Notes: a model not told the origin generated them from the sequence alone. A DNA stretch of 5,827 bases from Candidatus Eiseniibacteriota bacterium (GCA_020052115.1 JAGVPR010000026.1:1-5827); one strand, 5' to 3'; positions 1-5,763 are shown, counted from the first letter of the stretch. Numbers and translations: made by a program.

Positions 1-684
1 CTCGGCGACACCTTGCGGCGCGCGGTCTAGGAGCGCATCAATCGTCCGGCGCCCGAGGCGCACGCTCACGTGGATGACGATCAAGGCGACGACGAGCGCG
101 GCCACCGCGTCGGCCCGGACGAAGTCCGACGCCTGTCCGGTGGCCCCGCCGTACCAGACGAGCCCCAGGCCGAGGATGACGACGGCCGAGCTCCAGATGT
201 CGGTGCTGAAGTGAAGCGCATCGGCTTCCAGCGCCTGGCTCTTGTACTTCTTCGCCGCCCGGTAGAGGATGCGCGAACGCGAGAAATCCACGACGATGGA
301 GATCCCCATCGTCAGGAACGCCCAGAGGCTCGGATCAACCTTCTTGGACTCGAAGAAGAGCCGTTGCACGCCCTCGTGGATGATCCATCCGCAGGTGACG
401 AGCAGCAGCAAGGTCTCGACGAGCGCGCTGAGGTTCTCAATCTTGCCGTGCCCATACATGTGCGACTCGTCCGCGGGCCGATCGCTCACGCGCACAGCGA
501 AGAGCGTGATCAAAGCCGCGACGAGGTCCAGCCCGGAGTGCGCGGCTTCGGCGAGGACGCCGAGACTGCCGGTCATCAGGCCGACAATGAGCTTCATCGC
601 CGTAAGGAAGACCGCGGCGACGACCGACGTCGCGGCGGCGCGCCACTTCTCGCGAGCCCTCGCTTCGATCGCCGCGTCGGTCAC
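1..684 (-). CDS. Cation diffusion facilitator (CDF) family metal efflux transporter, partial (C-terminus off the left edge)
   Basis: Inner-membrane divalent-cation/proton antiporter of the CDF family, probably exporting Zn2+ or a similar metal. The 228 visible codons have no stop and run off the window. Likely membrane helices are at about residues 17-36, 39-64, 83-104, 118-133, 158-180 and 190-208. The two intramembrane metal-site motifs are H49-x3-D53 (helix 2) and H158-x3-D162 (helix 5). Between helices 2 and 3 is the family hallmark DESHMYGHGKIENLSAL (72-88), usually with HPYGHGK. The HxxxD/HxxxD pattern is that of Zn-type CDFs, whereas iron/zinc or manganese types use DxxxD at one or both sites. 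The sequence ends just as the cytoplasmic C-terminal domain begins (after LGRRTIDALLD); members are usually about 290-310 residues, so roughly 70-90 are missing. The start is a GTG whose bases overlap the ansA stop (GTGA, 681-684), with GGGGGA a few bases upstream. Family assignment is firm; the metal is inferred from motif type only. Confidence 0.93.
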   Translation of the reverse strand, partial: MTDAAIEARAREKWRAAATSVVAAVFLTAMKLIVGLMTGSLGVLAEAAHSGLDLVAALITLFAVRVSDRPADESHMYGHGKIENLSALVETLLLLVTCGWIIHEGVQRLFFESKKVDPSLWAFLTMGISIVVDFSRSRILYRAAKKYKSQALEADALHFSTDIWSSAVVILGLGLVWYGGATGQASDFVRADAVAALVVALIVIHVSVRLGRRTIDALLDRAPQGVAE

Positions 685-1685
685 GAGATCCCCCGGATCT
701 CCCCTACGAACGACTTCTGCATCATTGACTCGACGTTGCGCAGGTCCTTCGTCTGGCCGAGGATCCACATGAGCTTGACGAGCGCTGCCTCCGGCGTCAT
801 GTCCATCGCGGGGATGGCGCCGGCGTCCAGAGCGGCGCGCCCCACGTGGTAGAGCTCCATCTGCGTGGACCCGATGATGCACTGCGTGCAGACGACGATG
901 GGAACGCCCCTTGCTGTGGCCGCGTGGATCGCGGGGATGAGCGACATTCCCGCCGAGGGGATGTGACCCGCGCCGTAGCCCTCGAGCACGATCCCGTGGT
1001 GCGTGGCGGCGAGATGCTCGATCACCTCGGGCCGGCACCCCGGGTAGACCGAGCACATGGCGACGTTCGGGTCGAGGGACGGCTGGAGGAGCGGCTTCTT
1101 CCGGCTCCGGGCTCTTGGATGGCCGTTCCACTTGATCGAGAGTCCGATCTCGGCGACCGGGCGAGCGTTCATGCTCGTGATCGCCTGCATGTCGAAGACG
1201 GATGTCTTCTTCGCGCGCGGGCCCGAGATCACTTGCGTCCCGAACACGACGAGGACCTCGGCGACATCGGAAGCGGCGACGCGCACGGAGTTGATCATGT
1301 TGCAGTGGCCGTCGGTGCCGATGTCATCCAGCGGAATCTGCGCGCCCGTGAGGACGATCGGTTTCGGCAGCTCCTGGATCATGAGCGCCAGCGCGGCCGC
1401 CGTATAGCTCATGGTATCGGTGCCGTGGGCAACGACGAAGCCGTCGTAATCCGGCATCCGCTCGTGGATGGCGCGGGCCAGATCGGGCCAGAGCGAAGGC
1501 TCGAGATTGCTCGAATCAATGTTGGCGATGGGGAGAAGGTCAATCTCCGCGAGCTGGCGAAGCTCCGGGATCCGCGAGAGCAGCACGCCGGTCTCGCGGT
1601 AGGGGACGAGGGTTCCGTCGGAGTGGCGCATCATGGTGATCGTCCCCCCGGTCGTCAGGACGAGCACCCGCGGTTTCCGGTCCAT
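681..1685 (-). CDS. ansA: Type I (cytoplasmic) L-asparaginase
   Basis: Hydrolyses L-asparagine to L-aspartate and ammonia in the cytoplasm. The 334-residue product matches the usual AnsA length (about 335-340). Near the N-terminus is TTGGTI (11-16) with the nucleophilic threonine T15. The second signature, HGTDTMSYTAA (87-97), carries the T89-D90 pair. K159/K160 lie where the catalytic lysine is expected. The C-terminal domain has VYPG (213-216), EGYGAGHIP (235-243), CTQC (266-269) and DMTPEAAL (295-302), all typical of AnsA rather than periplasmic AnsB. There is no signal peptide. I chose the ATG at 1685 because the protein then begins a few residues before the first beta strand, as in the family. 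The open frame continues to an ATG at 1805, but those 40 codons look like translated promoter DNA. No Shine-Dalgarno sequence precedes this ATG, while TATACT lies 8 bases upstream, suggesting a leaderless mRNA. The stop overlaps the downstream CDF gene by 4 bases. Some family members are Glu-tRNA(Gln) amidotransferase subunit GatD, but the extra N-terminal GatD domain is absent. Confidence 0.95.
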   Translation of the reverse strand: MDRKPRVLVLTTGGTITMMRHSDGTLVPYRETGVLLSRIPELRQLAEIDLLPIANIDSSNLEPSLWPDLARAIHERMPDYDGFVVAHGTDTMSYTAAALALMIQELPKPIVLTGAQIPLDDIGTDGHCNMINSVRVAASDVAEVLVVFGTQVISGPRAKKTSVFDMQAITSMNARPVAEIGLSIKWNGHPRARSRKKPLLQPSLDPNVAMCSVYPGCRPEVIEHLAATHHGIVLEGYGAGHIPSAGMSLIPAIHAATARGVPIVVCTQCIIGSTQMELYHVGRAALDAGAIPAMDMTPEAALVKLMWILGQTKDLRNVESMMQKSFVGEIRGIS

Positions 1686-1693
1686 AGCCGGGG

Positions 1694-1699
1694 AGTATA
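1694..1699 (-). promoter_or_regulatory. Candidate -10 box of a leaderless ansA promoter
   Basis: TATACT (5 of 6 matches to TATAAT) reads on the minus strand and ends 8 bases before the ansA ATG. A hexamer there would place the transcription start at or next to the start codon. The intervening CCCCGGCT is not a ribosome-binding site, which fits leaderless initiation. No recognisable -35 box is seen 16-18 bases upstream. Inference from spacing and motif only. Confidence 0.5.
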
Positions 1700-1740
1700 G
1701 CCGAGCGCGGCGGTGGCGGGGAGCGGCGGATGAACAGGGC

Positions 1741-1746
1741 ATTGTA
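1741..1746 (-). promoter_or_regulatory. Alternative -10 box for ansA
   Basis: TACAAT (5 of 6 matches to TATAAT) reads on the minus strand about 55 bases upstream of the ansA ATG. Initiation from it would give a leader of roughly 50 bases, but that leader has no Shine-Dalgarno sequence before the ATG at 1685. No clear -35 box accompanies it. It could be a second ansA promoter or chance. Confidence 0.3.
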
Positions 1747-1770
1747 TGGTGCGCTCCCCCCCGCACACCA
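1747..1770. promoter_or_regulatory. Operator-like inverted repeat
   Basis: TGGTG (1747-1751) and CACCA (1766-1770) form 5-bp inverted arms around a C-rich 14-base centre, with a further CG/CG pairing if a two-base bulge is allowed. Its position between the two divergent promoters suits an operator, but arms this short can arise by chance. Confidence 0.22.
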
Positions 1771-1782
1771 CGGTCCGGGCTA

Positions 1783-1791
1783 TGGTACGAT
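1783..1791 (+). promoter_or_regulatory. Candidate extended -10 promoter for the DUF5674-like operon (leaderless)
   Basis: TGG followed by TACGAT forms an extended -10 (TGn plus TAnnnT), ending 7 bases before the ATG at 1799. The seven intervening bases CCGCGCC are not a Shine-Dalgarno sequence, so the mRNA would start at or beside the start codon. No -35 box is recognisable, which an extended -10 can tolerate. The same layout is found for ansA on the other strand. Confidence 0.5.
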
Positions 1792-1798
1792 CCGCGCC

Positions 1799-2146
1799 AT
1801 GACAACCGTAACCGAGCAGAATCCGCTGTCGCTCGACGAACTTCGGCTGATGGCCGAACGCGGCTTCGGGGATCTCGTGAAGGCAGTCATCGATCTTGCC
1901 CGCGGGATCATGGTCGTTGATGCGGAAATGCACTCCGACCAGGAGGCGGAGCTGATCGCCGGCGGCTCCCGGCAGCAGGACCTGTGGGGCATCAACCTGT
2001 ATCCGGATCTGCCGGAAGACGCGTGGATCGAATTCGATTCCATGGTCAACCTGCGTCCCTCGTTCGGCAATTCTTCGCGGAGTGTTGATGACCCCTCCAC
2101 TCGCGAGGCCATCACCACCCTTGTGCGAAGCTTGGTGCGGCGGTGA
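1799..2146 (+). CDS. DUF5674-like protein of unknown function
   Basis: A 115-residue soluble protein with no signal peptide or membrane segment. From memory it matches the DUF5674 family: GDLVKAV-D (24-32), a strand carrying D41-x-E43-x-H45-x-D47-x-E49, DLWGINLYP (61-69), EFDSM (78-82), and N84-LRPSFGN followed by a V-D-D-P segment (to 99). The family's function is not known to me. The run of alternating D/E/H residues and the invariant-looking D/N/R positions would suit a metal or phosphate site, but that is inference. I chose the ATG at 1799 because the frame's earlier ATG at 1730 adds 23 residues encoded by promoter sequence, and because a -10-like box ends 7 bases upstream. Its stop overlaps the GTG of the next gene (GTGA, 2143-2146), so the two are likely co-translated. 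The family name is from recall, not a search. Confidence 0.78.
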   Translation: MTTVTEQNPLSLDELRLMAERGFGDLVKAVIDLARGIMVVDAEMHSDQEAELIAGGSRQQDLWGINLYPDLPEDAWIEFDSMVNLRPSFGNSSRSVDDPSTREAITTLVRSLVRR

Positions 2147-2484
2147 ACGGCCCGAAACATCGCGAGATGGCGGATGGCAGGTGGCGGGAGCTGACCCTGG
2201 CCCAGCAGCTGGGCAACGTGGGGAGCGAGGTCAGCCGGGCGCTGCGGTGGCGGCCCGTGAATCCGCGCCTCGCCCAGGGAGCGCTCGAGCGCGCCCTGGA
2301 ACTGATGGACCTGACGCTGGCCGACCCGCAGCATCATCAATCCGTCGCGCGGCTCCGCGAGATCGCCCGCGCGCGCGAAGTGCTCGTCGACTTCCTGGCC
2401 GGATCGAACCAGTACAAATCCACGGCGGAGTCGTTACAACGCTGGTTCGACGTCTACGCCCTCGCCGCTGCGCGGAGGAAGTAG
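2143..2484 (+). CDS. Small helical protein of unknown function, second gene of the DUF5674-like operon
   Basis: A 113-residue, charge-rich protein predicted to be almost entirely alpha-helical, without membrane segments or cysteines. Visible blocks are LTLAQQLGNVGSEVSRAL (18-35), GALERALELMDLTLADP (46-62), an Arg/Glu-rich helix LREIARAREVLVDFL (71-85) and NQYKSTAESLQRWFDVYALAA (89-109). I recall similar small uncharacterised proteins in other bacterial lineages but cannot name a family. The GTG start overlaps the preceding stop by 4 bases, supporting translational coupling. An in-frame ATG at 2167 (residue 9) is an alternative start, since the first eight residues look unconserved in character. 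Helical bundle plus operon position suggests a binding partner of the upstream protein, which is inference. The coding sequence ends 10 bases from the end of the convergent S1 gene. Confidence 0.75.
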   Translation: MNGPKHREMADGRWRELTLAQQLGNVGSEVSRALRWRPVNPRLAQGALERALELMDLTLADPQHHQSVARLREIARAREVLVDFLAGSNQYKSTAESLQRWFDVYALAAARRK

Positions 2485-2492
2485 CGCGCAGC
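2467..2492. terminator. Hairpin across the convergent gene junction, possible terminator
   Basis: GCTGCGCG (2467-2474) pairs perfectly with CGCGCAGC (2485-2492) around a 10-base loop, GAGGAAGTAG, that ends with the stop codon of the plus-strand operon. It lies exactly where transcription of the two convergent units must stop. On the plus strand a pyrimidine-rich tract with several T doublets begins about 9 bases later (from about 2501), but there is no clean T-run on either strand. It may act as a weak or bidirectional terminator or an mRNA 3'-end stabiliser. Confidence 0.5.
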
Positions 2493-2494
2493 AC

Positions 2495-4030
2495 TCAGGC
2501 TCCCTTCTTCTTCTCCGCATCCTCCATGGCCCGCCGCAACGCCTCGCCCATGGCCGTCTCCGGCGCCCTCTTCGGCTCGGTGGAGAGCTTGTACGCCTGG
2601 AACTGCTCCTCCGCCGAACGCTCCGCCGCGCGCGTCATGCTCGCACGGACCTTGCCTTCGGCATTGACGTCCACGATTTCCACGCGGAGCTGGTCGCCGA
2701 TGCGGTAGCGCTTCGTCAGATCGGTGCCGCGCCGCTCCCCCGTCTCCTCGGCGGGCACGAGGGCGCGCGCGCGATGGCCGTAGCCGGGAAGGTCAACGAA
2801 GAGGCCGTACGGCTTGATGCCAGCGACCCAGGCGTCAACGACATCTCCGGCCGTCGGCACCTTCGCCTCCCCGGTGGAGGCCGCGCCCGCGTCCCCCGTT
2901 CCGCCCGCACCCTCTCCCGCCTCGGCGGCGAGCACGTCCCGGATCGAGAGGCTGATGCGCCGCCGGTCCGGTTCGACCGAGAGGATCTTCACGCCTACCT
3001 GCACGCCCACCTGCAGCGCCTCGCGGGGATGGGCGACCGGACGCAGCGCGATCTCCGAGACATGAACGAGCCCGTCTATTCCCGGCGACAAGGTGACGAA
3101 GGCGCCGAAATCCGTGAGCCGCGCGACCGTTCCGCTGACGACACGTCCCGGCGTGAACGTATCGGAGACCTCGTGCCACGGATCGGGCTCAGCCGCCTTG
3201 ATCGAGAGGGAGATCTTCGTGCGTCCGCCCACCGCCTCCTTCAGGTCGAGCACTTTCACACGCACCTGCTGGCCGGCGTGCAGGACATCTTGCGGGTGGT
3301 CAATGCGCGCGTGCGAGATCTCGGAGACGTGGACCAGTCCGTCAACACCGCCTAGATCCACGAAGGCGCCGAACGCCTCGATGCGGGCTACCGTGCCGTC
3401 CATCTCCTGTCCGGGCTTCAGCTCGGCGAGCAAGCGGCGGCGCTTCTCCTCCTCCTCCCGCCGGAGAAGCGCCTTGCGGGAGACGACGAATCGCTTGCCT
3501 CCGTCCGCCAGCTCGGTGACGAGGAACTCCAGCGTGCGGCCGACGAACACCGACGGGTCGGCGCAATAGGCGGCCTCGATCTGCGAGGCGGGACAGAAGC
3601 CGCGGAGGCCGGCAACGTCCACCTCGAGCCCGCCCGCGTTCATCCCGGTGACGCGTCCGGTGACGGGCATGCCGGCCCGCCGCGCGTCCTGCATCTGCGA
3701 GAGAGCCGCCGACGGCTCCGCGCGCAGTGACGGGGCGAGGAGGATCTCATCCTTGTCATCAACGACGAAGAGATCGAGGACATCCCCAATCTGGAGCGTG
3801 ACGTTTCCGTCAGCGTCGCGGAACGCATCCAGTTCCATCGCGCCCTCGCTCCGCCCTCCGAAGTCCACGAAGCAGGTAGTCTCGCCGATCTGCACGATCC
3901 TCCCGCGCACTTTGCTCCCCACGGACGGCGTTCCCGACGCCCGTGTGCTCTCGAACTGCTCGAGCATCCGCGCGAACTCCTCGTTCGGGCGGCTCTCCTC
4001 ATCTTCGAAGCGATCCTGATCCCCGTTCAT
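2495..4030 (-). CDS. Five-S1-domain RNA-binding protein (ribosomal protein S1-like)
   Basis: A 511-residue cytoplasmic RNA-binding protein related to ribosomal protein S1, probably acting in mRNA binding or translation. After an acidic N-terminus (1-33) come S1-type OB folds at about 37-101, 120-187, 206-278, 294-364 and 394-466. Repeats 3 and 4 are canonical: GAFVDLGGVDGLVHVSEIS (221-239) and GAFVTLSPGIDGLVHVSEI (309-327), joined by the typical DPW linker (283-285). Repeat 2 has GLRGFCPASQIE (141-152), resembling the ribosome-binding second repeat of S1 proteins. Repeat 5 is divergent and is preceded by a Gly/Ala/Glu-rich linker (367-390). A charged tail ends in EKKKGA. E. coli S1 has six repeats and 557 residues; with five and a weak first repeat this may be an S1 paralogue rather than the main RpsA, so no symbol is given. 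The ATG has a good Shine-Dalgarno sequence. The gene lies 40 bases downstream of the transporter, so the two probably share an mRNA. Confidence 0.9.
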   Translation of the reverse strand: MNGDQDRFEDEESRPNEEFARMLEQFESTRASGTPSVGSKVRGRIVQIGETTCFVDFGGRSEGAMELDAFRDADGNVTLQIGDVLDLFVVDDKDEILLAPSLRAEPSAALSQMQDARRAGMPVTGRVTGMNAGGLEVDVAGLRGFCPASQIEAAYCADPSVFVGRTLEFLVTELADGGKRFVVSRKALLRREEEEKRRRLLAELKPGQEMDGTVARIEAFGAFVDLGGVDGLVHVSEISHARIDHPQDVLHAGQQVRVKVLDLKEAVGGRTKISLSIKAAEPDPWHEVSDTFTPGRVVSGTVARLTDFGAFVTLSPGIDGLVHVSEIALRPVAHPREALQVGVQVGVKILSVEPDRRRISLSIRDVLAAEAGEGAGGTGDAGAASTGEAKVPTAGDVVDAWVAGIKPYGLFVDLPGYGHRARALVPAEETGERRGTDLTKRYRIGDQLRVEIVDVNAEGKVRASMTRAAERSAEEQFQAYKLSTEPKRAPETAMGEALRRAMEDAEKKKGA

Positions 4031-4038
4031 GCCGCGGT

Positions 4039-4045
4039 CCTCTCC
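4039..4045 (-). promoter_or_regulatory. Shine-Dalgarno sequence of the S1-domain gene
   Basis: GGAGAGG on the minus strand lies 8 bases upstream of the ATG at 4030 and fixes that start. It sits within the 40-base gap after the transporter stop. The gap has no terminator-like hairpin, which favours read-through from the transporter gene. Confidence 0.75.
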
Positions 4046-4070
4046 GATGTCATGCTTGCTGAGACTGTGG

Positions 4071-5726
4071 CTACAACCCCACCAGGAGCTGCGCGAGGAT
4101 GATCTTCGCGATCAGTGCTACAGGATAGACGGCCGCGTAGGAGACATTCGGCGCGTCGCTTCCCGCTTGAGTGCAGGCGAAGGCCAGAGCGGCCGGCTGC
4201 GTGTGGACCCCCGAGAGGATGCCGAAGGTCGAGATCATGTCGTACTTGAACACGCGGTGTGCGATGAGAACAATGATGAGCGCGGAAATGCCCGTGACGG
4301 CCGCACCCACAAGGAGCAGCATCGGCCCCTGCGTGAGAAACGTCTGCACGAAACTCCCGCCGGCGCGCGTCCCGACGCCCGCGAGGAAGAAGAGGATCCC
4401 GAGCTGGCGGAGCGTCAGGTTCACGTTCGCCGGCATCGTCCAGACGATCGGGCCCGTGCGGCCGAGCCGCCCAAGAACGAGCGCCACGACGAGCGGGCCC
4501 CCGGCGAAGCCCAGTCTCACCGGCCGCTCGCCGAAGAATGGCAGCGGGATCATCCCGACCGCCACGCCGAGGATGAGGCCCAAGCTGAACGAGAGGAAGT
4601 CCGTCTCGCTGACATCCTTGAGCGGGTTGCCGACGACCTGGGTCACGCGATCGAGATCGCCGCGCCGGGCGACCAGACGCACTTGATCCCCGAGCTCGAG
4701 CGTGGTGTCCTCCTGAGGCGTGATGTTGACGCCGCCCCGGCGGATCCGGCTCACGATGACCGGGCGGCCGGCCTCGATCGGAAGACGCGAGACCGGCTGG
4801 CCTGCGATCTTCCGGTTGATGACGACGAGATCGCGGTAGTCAATCCCCGGAGAGAGCTTCTCGATCGCTTCCTGGACCACCGGCCCGATCAATAGCTCCG
4901 CCTTTCGAACCGCGTCCTCGGAGCCGACGCCGATCAGGACGCTCCCCTCATCGAGGACGGCCTCCGGCTCGACGAGATCCACGCTCGCGCGGCGCTTGAT
5001 GCGCGTGAAGACCATCCCCGTGAGCTCGGTGAGCATCGCATCGCCGAAGGTCTTCCCGATGATCTGCGGGTTCGTGACGCGCACCTCGCGGATCAGAAGT
5101 TCTTCGCCTGCCGCTTCCTTCGCCGCGCGCTTGCGCTCCTCGCTGAAGTTGACGCGGAGCAGGCGCGGCATGATCTGCATCGTCAGGATGAGACCGATGA
5201 CGCCGAACGGGTAGGCGATGCTGTAGCCGACGGTCGGTCCATCGAGCCGCATGCGGATCTCGGCCGGATCGAGGGGCGAGCCGGAGAGCGTGTTGCGGAG
5301 CGTCTCGACGGCGGCCGCGAGGGCCGGCGTGTTCGTGAGACCGCCGCAGAAGATCCCCGAGGCGACCGAGGAGCCGATGCCGAGGAGCTTCCCCGCGACG
5401 AAGGTGACGAGGGCGGCCGAACCGGTTGCGAGAAACGCGAGAAGCGACAGGCGCAGCCACTGGCGGCGGAAGAGGCTGAAGAACACGGGACCGGTCTGGA
5501 GACCGACGGTGTACACGAAGATCGTGAGCCCGAGGACGTAGATCTCCTCGGGGATGACGAACGCCTGGGGGGCGATCGCGCCGAAGATGAGGCCGACGAA
5601 GAGAACAGCCGCGATGCCGAGCGTGAAGCCGCCGACGCGGAAGTTGCCGAGGAAGTAGCCGAGACCGATGACGGCGAAAAGCAACGCCGGCGCCGAGTGC
5701 GACAAGAGGTTGTAGAGACCGCCCAT
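4071..5726 (-). CDS. AspT/YidE-family (aspartate:alanine exchanger) transporter with two RCK_C domains
   Basis: A 551-residue inner-membrane carrier of the aspartate:alanine exchanger family. Known members exchange aspartate for alanine (AspT) or export succinate (SucE); many, such as YidE and YbjL, have no known substrate. The layout is two homologous membrane halves around a cytoplasmic insert. The N-terminal half (about 10-190) has TIFVYTVGLQTGPVFF (68-83) and GGLTNTPALAAA (128-139). The C-terminal half (about 375-551) has the matching LGILFFLAGVGTRAGGSF (442-459) and SGVHTQPAALAFA (505-517). Between them are two TrkA_C/RCK_C regulatory domains at about 208-285 and 296-372, the second with GDQVRLVARRGDL (346-358). 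RCK_C domains usually bind small ligands, so allosteric control is plausible. The length is typical and the gene is intact. The ATG follows a strong Shine-Dalgarno sequence. It is the likely first gene of a unit with the S1-domain protein. Substrate cannot be told from the sequence. Confidence 0.93.
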   Translation of the reverse strand: MGGLYNLLSHSAPALLFAVIGLGYFLGNFRVGGFTLGIAAVLFVGLIFGAIAPQAFVIPEEIYVLGLTIFVYTVGLQTGPVFFSLFRRQWLRLSLLAFLATGSAALVTFVAGKLLGIGSSVASGIFCGGLTNTPALAAAVETLRNTLSGSPLDPAEIRMRLDGPTVGYSIAYPFGVIGLILTMQIMPRLLRVNFSEERKRAAKEAAGEELLIREVRVTNPQIIGKTFGDAMLTELTGMVFTRIKRRASVDLVEPEAVLDEGSVLIGVGSEDAVRKAELLIGPVVQEAIEKLSPGIDYRDLVVINRKIAGQPVSRLPIEAGRPVIVSRIRRGGVNITPQEDTTLELGDQVRLVARRGDLDRVTQVVGNPLKDVSETDFLSFSLGLILGVAVGMIPLPFFGERPVRLGFAGGPLVVALVLGRLGRTGPIVWTMPANVNLTLRQLGILFFLAGVGTRAGGSFVQTFLTQGPMLLLVGAAVTGISALIIVLIAHRVFKYDMISTFGILSGVHTQPAALAFACTQAGSDAPNVSYAAVYPVALIAKIILAQLLVGL

Positions 5727-5730
5727 GATT

Positions 5731-5737
5731 CTCCCCC
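5731..5737 (-). promoter_or_regulatory. Shine-Dalgarno sequence of the transporter gene
   Basis: GGGGGAG on the minus strand lies 4 bases before the ATG at 5726 (GGGGGAGAATC-ATG; the GGAG core is at about the usual distance). It supports the chosen start. Its three 5'-most G bases also fall in the stem of the adjoining hairpin. Confidence 0.7.
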
Positions 5738-5760
5738 GGCGCCGTCCTCCGCGCGCCGGG
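5735..5760 (-). promoter_or_regulatory. GC-rich hairpin overlapping the transporter ribosome-binding site
   Basis: CCCGGCGC (5735-5742) and GCGCCGGG (5753-5760) form a perfect 8-bp stem with a 10-base loop. In the minus-strand mRNA the stem would pair with the 5' part of the Shine-Dalgarno sequence and could limit ribosome access. If transcription began from the -10 candidate at 5764-5769, the start would fall inside the outer arm and the full stem would not form. The rest of 5727-5827 shows no gene. Confidence 0.35.
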
Positions 5761-5763
5761 CAG

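Larger units (their letters stand above)
1745..1793 (+). repeat. Imperfect 13-bp direct repeat in the divergent promoter region
   Basis: Two copies, TATGGTGCGCTCC (1745-1757) and TATGGTACGATCC (1781-1793), match at 11 of 13 positions with starts 36 bases apart. The second copy contains the candidate extended -10 of the plus-strand operon; the first adjoins the alternative ansA -10 box. They could be paired binding sites for a regulator or duplicated promoter elements. No binding protein is suggested by the sequence. Confidence 0.4.

Noticed and set aside
70..852. Long plus-strand open frame (260 codons), plus a shorter one at 269-772
   Set aside because: Both lie antisense to the CDF gene and the ansA 3' end. 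Their translations are Arg/Asp/Glu-rich without any domain, as expected of shadows in GC-rich DNA.
846..1700. 284-codon plus-strand open frame opposite ansA
   Set aside because: The minus strand carries every asparaginase motif, while this translation is low in hydrophobic structure and has no recognisable family.
1730..1798. N-terminal extension of the DUF5674-like gene to the ATG at 1730
   Set aside because: The added 23 residues are encoded by the promoter region, including the -10 box and repeat, and family members begin close to the ATG at 1799.
1686..1805. N-terminal extension of ansA to the ATG at 1805
   Set aside because: It would overlap the start of the divergent gene and encode 40 residues with no family character, ahead of a start that already fits AnsA length.
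1780..2340. 186-codon minus-strand open frame opposite the DUF5674-like operon
   Set aside because: Composition is Ser/Arg-rich with no domain, while the plus strand shows the conserved blocks and the overlapping stop/start.
2484..2495. Toxin-antitoxin reading of the two small plus-strand genes
   Set aside because: Size and overlap fit, but neither protein shows a known toxin fold motif or a DNA-binding antitoxin domain, so I did not annotate it as such.
2082..2708. 208-codon plus-strand open frame crossing the convergent junction, and 2774-3355 inside the S1 gene
   Set aside because: The first runs through both a real plus-strand gene in another frame and the S1 gene antisense. The second is purely antisense to S1 repeats.
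4029..4895. 288-codon plus-strand open frame opposite the transporter
   Set aside because: It is extremely Asp/Glu/Arg/His-rich, the typical antisense image of a hydrophobic membrane protein in GC-rich DNA.
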